Assembly: GCA_040901795.1 (NCBI GenBank)
Contig: JBBDYH010000060.1
Location: 1-31,564, forward strand
Length of the DNA stretch: 31,564 bases
Direction: 5' to 3'
Source of the DNA: JBBDYH01 sp040901795
GTDB lineage: Bacteria; Planctomycetota; Planctomycetia; Pirellulales; JALHPA01
Part shown: positions 23,692-31,564 of the stretch, one piece after another
Layout of the letters: each line of letters begins with the position of its first letter
How positions within the stretch are numbered: the first letter of the stretch is position 1
Translations under genes and position numbers: made by a program
The notes under the pieces: model-generated
Seen by the model: the letters and a program-made list of their open reading frames with translations, nothing else
The model's database searches: none
What the model was told of the DNA's origin: nothing

Positions 23692-24172
23692 AGTTCAACG
23701 CCCTCCTTGTGGGGTGATTCGAGAAGTGACCACATGTCCGCCGTTTGTACGAACTCGTCCGTCCGCGCGAACGCGATGATTAAAAACAAGATTGCGGAAA
23801 ATGCAACCCTGAAATCGCGGGAAAGCCGCAAAATCGCGGGAAAAGTCGAAATTGTTGGGTGGTCGAGCGGTTTAAGAGCGGCGCTGGGGCGGTTGGCCGA
23901 GCACGGGAGGCGCGACTGGCTCGGTCGCGGACCGGCCCCTGGGTGGCGAACCGAATACGATGAGGCGACGGATCGGGGGGCTTAGGCCGCCCCACTTTCC
24001 GGAGTGGCGGGCTACGCCGGGCGCGTTTGCTTGTTGATTGCGAGGGCTGTCTGTAAGATAAAGTTAATAAGGCAGTTACGCACTGGGCCGGGCTGGTGAA
24101 CTTTGCCCGCAGCTTGTGCAATTAACGCGTACACCGTGCGATTCGCCCGGGCCAGCGCAGAGAAGGAGAGCG
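23692..24172. other. Divergent intergenic region between HU and the giant propeller gene
   Basis: No gene or tRNA is seen. The HU side holds AAGGAGG and the 13-base direct repeats at 23812-23843. On the minus strand TTGCAT followed 17 bases later by TTAATC is a weak HU promoter candidate. The propeller side has an AT-rich patch (24056-24072) that could hold its promoter, and AAGGAGAG just before the 24173 start. Confidence 0.5.
23812..23843. promoter_or_regulatory. Direct repeats upstream of the HU gene, possible operator
   Basis: AAATCGCGGGAAA occurs at 23812-23824 and again at 23831-23843, a 19-base offset (about two helical turns). They lie 120-150 bases upstream of the HU start, at or beyond a possible -35 region. 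Confidence 0.35.
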
Positions 24173-27100
24173 ATGGAGCGACACCGTCATAGCCGACCTC
24201 GCCATTCGCGGCCGCTGGCCGGGCGGGCGTTCCTACGAATCGCAACCCTGGGAACCGCGGCCACGTGGCGACCGATGCTGCTTTTGACCTTGGGCCTGGT
24301 TTTCCTGGCCGTGGAGGGGCCCTGGGTTGGGGGTCAACAACCGGCGGGACCGGGGCAATTCGCACAGCTTCAGCTCTTTAACCGCATGCAGAAGCGGCGG
24401 GAGGTGGCCCAGCCGGTAGACGGGGTTTTCCTACCGGTGGACCGCGAGACCGCGTTAAAGCTTGCGCGGGCCAAAGAAATGCTCGAGAAAGGTCAGGTCG
24501 CCGACGCGGTGATCGAGCTCGACCGGATTCTCGATCGCCGCGAGGATTTTTTCTTTAAGCCGGATGCGAAAGAGACGGTCCATCGCAGCCTCAAGGCCGA
24601 GGCGCAGCGCCTGCTCGGGTCGCTCGATAAAGACCAGCGCGGGATCTACGAACTGCAGTTCGGAGCGCAAGCGCGGCGGCTGTTGGACGATGCGACAAGC
24701 AGCGGCAGTTTGGAGCAGCTCGCCGAAGTGGTCCGACGTTACTTTCACACCACGGCTGGCTATGAGGCGGCGCTGGTGCTCGCGCGGCGCCACAGCGACC
24801 ACAATCAGCCATTGGCTGCCGCGTTGGTGTTGGAGCGGATCAAGAAAGCGCCGGCAGCGCGCGAGCAGTACGAGCCGAACTTGTCGCTGATGTTAGCGGC
24901 TTCGTGGCTACGCGCCGGCTTGAGGGACAAGGCGCAAGCCGAACTGGCGTCGATCAAGAGCACGTATCCGGGTGCGCGGCTGGAGCTGGCGGGCAAGCGC
25001 TTTGACACGGGCGACGACGCGGCGAGCCTGGCGGCGCTGGCAACCATTGTGGCCAGCGCGGAAACCGGCCGGCGGGCGGCGGTCTCGCAGTGGGCGATGC
25101 CGGGCGGAAACCCTGCGCGCAATGCAACGGTGTCGGGCGGCAGTCCGTTGTTGAACGAGCGTTGGAGCGCCGGCGTATTCTACAGCGCATCGCTGAAGAG
25201 CGAGATCGGCAAAGTCCGGAAGCAGTTTATCGACACTGGGCGGCCGGTCATTCCGAGCGCACAACCGCTAGCGGTGGGTAATGTCGTGTTGATGCGCACT
25301 CCGAATGTCGTGTATGGCGTTGACTTCGCTACCGGCAAGCTGCTCTGGCCGTGGCCGCCGCAACCGTCGATTGAAGAGCAAGCCAATCCTGGACGCGACG
25401 CTGCTTATATGCAGATGATCAGCGAGCGGATGTGGGCAAACAATACCTACGGCACAATGACGACCGATGGCGAGCGGATGTTTCTGGTCCACGAAGGGGA
25501 CATCCAGGAGGCGCTGCGGGGCGCGATGCAAACACGCTCGCAGCCGGCGATGATCATGGCCAACGGGCAAGTGATCCAAGGCATGACTCATAACGTGATG
25601 TCCGCCCACTCCCTGAGGCGCGAGGGGGCGATTGCGTGGTACGTGGGGGGCCTGGAAAGCGAGATGGAGCCGGAGTTGGCTGGGGCGTTTTTCCTGGGCC
25701 CGCCGTTGCCACTGCAAGGCCAGCTCTATGCGCTGGCGGAGATCAAAGGGGGCATCAGCCTGGTGGTGCTCGATGCGGAGACCGGCAAGCTCGAATGGAT
25801 CCAGCAGCTCGCGATGGTGGAGCAGAACGTGCACCAAGATCCGCTGCGTCGTGTGAGCGGCGTCTCGCCATCGTTTGCCGACGGTGTGCTGGTTTGTCCG
25901 ACTTCGGCCGGCGCAGTCGTCGCCGTTGATCTGGCGACGCGGTCGCTCTTGTGGGGCTACCAGTACCCACGGACCGCGGAACAGGAGCGGCTCGTCGGGC
26001 AACGAGTGGCTATGGGCATGAACTTCAATGGCACGATCGCCGTGCCGGTGAATCCGGGCTCGCACTGGGTGGATAACAATGCGGTGATCGCCGATGGGCG
26101 GGTATATGTCATGGCGGTGGAGTCTGACCAGTTACACTGCCTGAGCTTGCTGGATGGGAAGGAGCTGTGGCCGCCGAAGAAGCGCGACGGCGGACTGTAT
26201 GTCGCCGCGGTCGGAGGTGAGCGGCTGCTGGTCATCCGCGAACAGCAGGTAGACGTGCTCAATGGCAGCGATGGCAAGATCGTGCGGACGACGCCGCTGG
26301 GTTCCAGCCGGCCCAGCGGCCGCGGCTTTTATAGTGGCGAGCATTATTATCTGCCGCTGAGCTCGGCCGAGGTCGTCAAGATCGATCCGACGAACGGCGA
26401 GATTCAAGCGCGGGCCCGCTCGCGCAGCGGCGCGATTCCGGGCAACCTGATTTGTTACCAGGGGTACGTAATCTCGCAAGGGATTGATTCACTGAACAAG
26501 TATTTCCAGATCGAGCCGCTGCGGAAACAGGTTGCGGAAATGGTGGCGGCAAACCCGAATGACCCCGAGGCGCTCGTCTGGCGGGGAGAGCTCGCGCTGG
26601 CTGATGGGAACTTGAAGCAGGCGGTGGCGGACCTGCGCACGTCATTTCAGTTCAAGCCCGCGGCGGATGCGAACCGCGAGTACCTCGAACGTCTGGAAGC
26701 CGAGCGGCTGCGAACGCAGGGCCTGTTGATCGATGCGTTGACGGCGCTATTGCACGTAGATTTTTCCGGGAACCGCTCATCGTTATCCGAACTGGAAGCG
26801 TTAATCGAAACCGATCAGGACCGAGCGCAGTACCTGCGTGTACTGGCCGCAGGACTGCACCGAGAAGGCAAGATTGACGCCGCGCTCGAGGCCTACCTCA
26901 AGCTTGCGGATCTGAAGACCGGCGCGAGCGAGCTGGAAGACGTGGAGGCGGACCGTTCCGTACGGCGCGAACGCTGGATCGGCGCTCGCTTGGAGGAGCT
27001 GTGGAAATCCACGTCGCCAGAAAACCGGGCGACGATCGACGAGGCGATCGCGACGCGACTTTCGGCGGCCACGACAGCATCGGACTCCAAGGAGGAAGGA

Positions 27101-29149
27101 GCACGCGCCGACCGGTTGCGCCAGTTTATTGACGTCTTCGCGTTCCATCCGTTGTCGGACAGTGCGCGTGAGGAGCTGTTGGGGGAATTGGCCGAGGCCG
27201 AGTCGCCCTTGGAGCGCGAGCAATTGCTCGCACAGTTGGAGAAATCCACAGACCGCACGCGCGCGGGCGCGGCGGTCACGCGGTTGGCCAGTTTGTATCA
27301 GAGCGCGGCGCGGAATCGCGAGGCGGCGCGATATTATCGCAAGCTGGCGCGGGACTTCGCCGACGTCCCCTGTCTGGGCGGCAAGACCGGGAAAGAGATC
27401 GTCGCGGCGCTGCCGGCCAATGACGAAGTCCGCCGTGCGATGGATCAGCGGAACGAGTGGCCGGCCGGCAAGGTCGAGCACCCAGCTTCGCGATCGCGGA
27501 CGGCGAGCCGTAACCAGGGTTATCAGCAATATTGGAACGTCGAGCTGCGCGGTCAGTTGGGTTCCTTCTTTGCGGGCCGCAGCGTGCAGTTCGACCAGTC
27601 GATGATTCAATTGGTGGGCCGAGATGAGTTGGGGCAGGAAACGTTCCGCTTGCTGCTCAATGAGGCGGCCCAATTTCGCAATTACTTCTACGGGTACAAC
27701 ACGAACTATGCCGTGGTGGATGGGCATCTGCTGTTGATCAACACCGGCTTTCAGGTGCTGGCGATCAATACGCTGCGGCAGGATAACCGGGCGAAAGCCG
27801 TCGTCTGGCGGGAAGACTTGATCGACCCGGTGCAATTGCAGATGCAACAGATGAGGGGGTTTGGCGGCTTTCAGAACGCTCCTCGCAACAATCCGTGGGG
27901 GCCGATGCGCAATAAGCCTGCGGGCTTCGGCAACCAACCGGCGGCCGGGATGAGCCAGGTGATCGATGGCGGCGTGGCGATTCAGCGGGGACGCGAGCTG
28001 TCGTTTGTCGACGCATTGACGGGCAAGCCGCTCTGGGTGCGCCAGAACATCCCCATCGAGAGCGATGTCTATGGAGACGGGGAAATACTGATTGTGGCGC
28101 CGGGCGACAGCTCAACACCTGGGCGTTCATCGGATGCACGATCGTCGGCCGTGGCCGCGGGGACCGGCGATGTCGAAGCACTTATACTCCGCACGCGCGA
28201 CGGTGAATTGCTGGGAAAGCGCAAGGTTCCGGTCGCCGCCAGGCGGTGGACGACGTATGGCCGCAAGGTGCTTACCTGGAACGATCGCGGTCGCTCGATG
28301 CAGTTGGTCCTCAAGGACGTGTGGGCCGGCAAGGAGATTGAGTTGGGCGCATATCCTGACCGCTCGAAGGGGACGATCGTCGGCGGCGATTCGGTGGCGA
28401 TTTACGACGCCACGGGCAAGTTCGTGGTTCACTCGCTCGATGACGGCCGCAAGCTGATGGAAGCGCAGGTCGAGCCAGACGACAGCCTTCATAACATCGT
28501 GGTGCAGCGCTCGGATTCCCAATATATTCTCATGTCGAATCGCCCCCGGCTGGCACGCGGAAGCGCGGGACAACAAAACTATCAGCCGGCAATGCCTGAT
28601 CCGAGTCAGACGGACGGTTTCAACAGCGGGTTGATCTCCGGACGCGTGTATGCCTTCGACCGCAAGTCGGGTGAGAGCCAATGGTCAAAGCCGGCTTTGA
28701 TTGACATGCAGGGTTACTTCGCAGCCCAAGGCGCGGAGCTGCCAGCGCTGGTCTTCGTGCGGCACATTCAGCAGCGTAACCAAATGAAGGTTTCGATCCT
28801 CTGTCTGGACAAGCGAACCGGCCGGGCGGTCTTTCAAAATGAGGATATTAACGGCCAAGCGCATAGCTTTGAGGCGATGGCGGACCTCGATGAACGGACG
28901 GTGACGTTACAGATTCCCGGGCAGGAATTCGTGCTCAAATTCACCGATCAGCCGGTGAAGCCGGAGCCCCCGTATCAAGCGGTAGTGGAACCGGCCGCCA
29001 AGTCCGCGGGATCGCCGTCGACAATCGGACAGATTTTCAGGATTCTCGGGCAAGCGGCGGATGAGGCCGCGCGAAAAAAGATGGAGAAAGAAGCGGAGCA
29101 AAAGCCGGTGCAGGACATTCCTCCTCCCCAGATAGATCAGCCGCGTTGA
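24173..29149 (+). CDS. Giant PQQ-like double beta-propeller / TPR protein, 1658 aa
   Basis: A basic N terminus precedes a hydrophobic segment (PMLLLTLGLVFLAVEG, residues ~34-49), acting as signal or anchor. A helical TPR-like region follows (ALKLARAKEMLEKGQVADAVIELDRIL). A first PQQ-type propeller (roughly residues 320-760) shows repeated blades: GVDFATGKLLWPW, VLDAETGKLEWIQQ, AVDLATRSLLWGY, CLSLLDGKELWP. A second helical TPR block (~790-1090) comes next (LRVLAAGLHREGKIDAALEAYLKLAD). A second propeller (~1120-1600) shows SFVDALTGKPLWVRQ and AFDRKSGESQW. It ends in a basic/acidic coiled stretch (AADEAARKKMEKEAEQ). Propellers of this type include BamB, but the size and duplication differ, so no such function is claimed. 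The start at 24173 was chosen over GTG 24116 for its AAGGAGAG. MoxR/DUF58/BatA genes follow 180 bases downstream. Confidence 0.88.
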   Translation: MERHRHSRPRHSRPLAGRAFLRIATLGTAATWRPMLLLTLGLVFLAVEGPWVGGQQPAGPGQFAQLQLFNRMQKRREVAQPVDGVFLPVDRETALKLARAKEMLEKGQVADAVIELDRILDRREDFFFKPDAKETVHRSLKAEAQRLLGSLDKDQRGIYELQFGAQARRLLDDATSSGSLEQLAEVVRRYFHTTAGYEAALVLARRHSDHNQPLAAALVLERIKKAPAAREQYEPNLSLMLAASWLRAGLRDKAQAELASIKSTYPGARLELAGKRFDTGDDAASLAALATIVASAETGRRAAVSQWAMPGGNPARNATVSGGSPLLNERWSAGVFYSASLKSEIGKVRKQFIDTGRPVIPSAQPLAVGNVVLMRTPNVVYGVDFATGKLLWPWPPQPSIEEQANPGRDAAYMQMISERMWANNTYGTMTTDGERMFLVHEGDIQEALRGAMQTRSQPAMIMANGQVIQGMTHNVMSAHSLRREGAIAWYVGGLESEMEPELAGAFFLGPPLPLQGQLYALAEIKGGISLVVLDAETGKLEWIQQLAMVEQNVHQDPLRRVSGVSPSFADGVLVCPTSAGAVVAVDLATRSLLWGYQYPRTAEQERLVGQRVAMGMNFNGTIAVPVNPGSHWVDNNAVIADGRVYVMAVESDQLHCLSLLDGKELWPPKKRDGGLYVAAVGGERLLVIREQQVDVLNGSDGKIVRTTPLGSSRPSGRGFYSGEHYYLPLSSAEVVKIDPTNGEIQARARSRSGAIPGNLICYQGYVISQGIDSLNKYFQIEPLRKQVAEMVAANPNDPEALVWRGELALADGNLKQAVADLRTSFQFKPAADANREYLERLEAERLRTQGLLIDALTALLHVDFSGNRSSLSELEALIETDQDRAQYLRVLAAGLHREGKIDAALEAYLKLADLKTGASELEDVEADRSVRRERWIGARLEELWKSTSPENRATIDEAIATRLSAATTASDSKEEGARADRLRQFIDVFAFHPLSDSAREELLGELAEAESPLEREQLLAQLEKSTDRTRAGAAVTRLASLYQSAARNREAARYYRKLARDFADVPCLGGKTGKEIVAALPANDEVRRAMDQRNEWPAGKVEHPASRSRTASRNQGYQQYWNVELRGQLGSFFAGRSVQFDQSMIQLVGRDELGQETFRLLLNEAAQFRNYFYGYNTNYAVVDGHLLLINTGFQVLAINTLRQDNRAKAVVWREDLIDPVQLQMQQMRGFGGFQNAPRNNPWGPMRNKPAGFGNQPAAGMSQVIDGGVAIQRGRELSFVDALTGKPLWVRQNIPIESDVYGDGEILIVAPGDSSTPGRSSDARSSAVAAGTGDVEALILRTRDGELLGKRKVPVAARRWTTYGRKVLTWNDRGRSMQLVLKDVWAGKEIELGAYPDRSKGTIVGGDSVAIYDATGKFVVHSLDDGRKLMEAQVEPDDSLHNIVVQRSDSQYILMSNRPRLARGSAGQQNYQPAMPDPSQTDGFNSGLISGRVYAFDRKSGESQWSKPALIDMQGYFAAQGAELPALVFVRHIQQRNQMKVSILCLDKRTGRAVFQNEDINGQAHSFEAMADLDERTVTLQIPGQEFVLKFTDQPVKPEPPYQAVVEPAAKSAGSPSTIGQIFRILGQAADEAARKKMEKEAEQKPVQDIPPPQIDQPR

Positions 29150-29329
29150 AGTTTATTTGGGACGAGCGTCTTCTCTGGCCGGCACCCAATACGATTTGAC
29201 ACGTTGAATTACAATAGAAAATCGGAACAGTCTGCCCGCGCCGGCCATCTCTGAGCGGCTGGAGTTCCCGCCGCGGCGGGTCCTCGCAGCCTCAAGGCTG
29301 ACCTCCAACCCCAAACCCTAAGCCCTTCG
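29150..29329. other. Intergenic palindromes before the MoxR gene
   Basis: CCCGCCGCGGCGGG (29267-29280) and AGCCTCAAGGCT (29288-29299) are palindromes of the dispersed-repeat kind. TTGACA (29196-29201) and TACAAT (29210-29215) are only 8 bases apart, so they do not form a normal promoter. There is no ribosome-binding site of standard form before the ATG at 29330. Confidence 0.5.
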
Positions 29330-30382
<1,053 letters not shown>

Positions 30383-31262
30383 GGCGATCAAGCGGATCAG
30401 CCGGATGGAGTTGCGGGCCCGTCACATTGTCGAGGGGTTCCTCTCCGGCATGCATCGCAGTCCGTACTACGGGCAGTCGGTCGAGTTCTTGCAGCACCGC
30501 CAATATGCCGTGGGGGACGACCTGCGGCACATCGACTGGAAGGTCTGGGCCAAGCGCGACCACTTCTTTGTTAAGCAGTACGAAGAAGAGACCAACATGC
30601 GCGTGACGCTGTTGGTGGATGTCTCGAACAGCATGCTCTATGGCCGCGGGCCGCTGAACAAATATGAGTACGCCAGCACGATCGCGGTGAGCCTGGCGTA
30701 CTTGCTCTTGCGCCAACAGGATGCCGTCGGGTGCGTCGCCTTTGACGAAGCCACGCGGATCACCGTCCCCTTGCGGTCCAAGCGCAATCACCTGATGTCA
30801 ATCATTCAGTCGCTCGACAACAGCCGCCCGCAGAAAAAGACCGACGTGTACCAGATTCTCCGCGGCGCGGCCGAGAGCTTTCCGCGGCGCGGGATGATGG
30901 TGCTGATCTCCGATCTGCTGACGGACCGGACGGGCCTGCTCAAGGGAATCAAGCTGCTCCGGCAGCGGGGACACGACGTGATGGTGTTCCATGTGATGGA
31001 CGACGATGAGCTGGATTTTCCATTCACCGGGCCAATGCGGTTTGAAGGATTGGAGATGCCGGACCATTTGACGTGCAACCCGCGGGCGCTGCGCGATGGA
31101 TATTTAGAAGCGCTGAACGGGTTTTTGGATGAAGTGCGGCTGGGTTGTGCGCGACACAGTTGCGACTACCGGCTGATGCGGACGAGCGAGCCGTTGGATG
31201 CGGCGCTAGCAACCTATTTGAGCCGGCGGCTGGCCCTCGAGCGACGAGCCTGAGAACTACTA

Positions 31263-31435
31263 CTCGTTCCCACGCTCCGCGTGGGAACGCCGCCGGGGGG
31301 GGGGGNNNNNNNNNNCCCCCCGGCCGCCGTGCCGCTCCGCGGCACGAAACAAAGACACAAACCTTCCAATCCTTGCACAACGCACTTGCCGCAGAGCGGC
31401 ACTTGGTTCGTTCCCACGCAGAGCGTGGGAACGAG
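31263..31435. repeat. MITE-like palindromic element with an assembly gap, between DUF58 and BatA genes
   Basis: The ends CTCGTTCCCACGC/GCGTGGGAACG (31263-31289) and CGTTCCCACGC/GCGTGGGAACGAG (31409-31435) match the copy in the kinase gene, with a one-base loop change. It shares the internal CCGCTCCGCGGC and CGAAACAAAGAC. The interior also contains GCCGC..GCGGC palindromes, and a poly-G/poly-C pair flanks the ten N. Confidence 0.85.
31306..31315. other. Assembly gap (10 N)
   Basis: Ten N, flanked by 11 G on the left and at least 7 C on the right. This symmetric arrangement suggests an artefact at a hairpin or homopolymer; true length unknown. Confidence 0.97.
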
Positions 31436-31445
31436 GAAATAGCAT

Positions 31446-31564
31446 ATGTCCTTCATCTTCCCCACCCTGTTCTGGACCGGACTCGCGCTTGTCGCGCTGC
31501 CCGTGTTGATCCATTTGATCAACATGATGCGGCACCGGCGCGTGCAGTGGGCGGCGATGGAGTT
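31446..31564 (+). CDS. BatA-type membrane protein (aerotolerance regulator N-terminal domain), 5' part only
   Basis: Only 39 codons lie in the window. They encode SFIFPTLFWTGLALVALPVL, then IHLINMMRHRRVQWAAMEF-like residues at the edge. This is the family's N-terminal membrane helix followed by the conserved I-H-L-I-N and R-R-V-x-W-A-A-M-E pattern (PF07584-type). The ATG at 31446 is 10 bases after the end of the palindromic element, with GAGGAAA as ribosome-binding site. It completes the MoxR-DUF58-BatA order. Confidence 0.88.
   Translation, partial: MSFIFPTLFWTGLALVALPVLIHLINMMRHRRVQWAAME

Noticed and set aside
26801..27937. 378-codon open frame antisense to the giant propeller gene
   Set aside because: It has low-complexity, Arg-rich shadow composition and lies wholly inside a well-supported gene.
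29196..29215. TTGACA and TACAAT as a moxR promoter
   Set aside because: They are 8 bases apart rather than about 17.
31295..31322. G-run as a quadruplex-forming regulatory element
   Set aside because: The G-run and following C-run flank an assembly gap symmetrically and are more likely an artefact.

Overview
The window reads as a high-GC planctomycete chromosome fragment, probably of the Pirellulales/Gemmatales type. It carries several gene families that are strongly enriched in that phylum: a PSCyt1/DUF1549/DUF1553 cytochrome-type protein paired with a Tat-exported DUF1501 protein, a giant PVC-type propeller/HEAT/CxxCH protein, an ECF sigma factor next to a Ser/Thr kinase with TPRs, exported proteins with an N-terminal 'LEDRRLM / MEGRWLL' motif, and a MoxR-DUF58-BatA cluster. 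It is a draft assembly: two 10-N gaps (8651-8660, 31306-31315) both fall inside copies of the same palindromic repeat.

Layout. 1-6118, minus strand: a small unknown protein, a cupin, a 1206-aa beta-propeller/RTX surface protein and a second exported protein with the same kind of N-terminal motif. 6160-10009, minus strand: ECF sigma factor followed by a TPR Ser/Thr kinase that carries a repeat element inside its kinase domain. 10010-12232: an intergenic segment, then a short integron-like cassette array. It has an attI-like site and three promoter-less small genes (NYN-domain nuclease-like, VOC/glyoxalase-like, small membrane protein), each followed by an attC site; two attC sites are complete and one is a half site. 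No integrase gene is present in the window. 12887-16743, plus strand: PSCyt1/DUF1553 protein and DUF1501 protein. 16838-22613, minus strand: ComM-like AAA ATPase, PVC-type CxxCH protein, and an ASMT-like O-methyltransferase, convergent with the DUF1501 gene across a hairpin terminator. 22900-23691: a 92-aa unknown protein and an HU-family DNA-binding protein, convergent on a perfect bidirectional terminator. 24173-end, plus strand: a 1658-aa double PQQ-propeller/TPR protein, then MoxR, DUF58 and the start of a BatA-type membrane protein.

The strongest observation is the cassette array. For cassettes 1 and 2, the six bases at the cassette's left boundary are exactly complementary to the R'' box of its own attC, as expected if each excises as a circle. 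Both complete attC sites fold into long stems whose bulged bases lie in the left arm. The second theme is repeat DNA that reaches into genes: at least four palindromic or tandem families supply stop codons, C-terminal residues and an insert in a kinase domain. Their arms differ by compensatory changes that preserve hairpin pairing.
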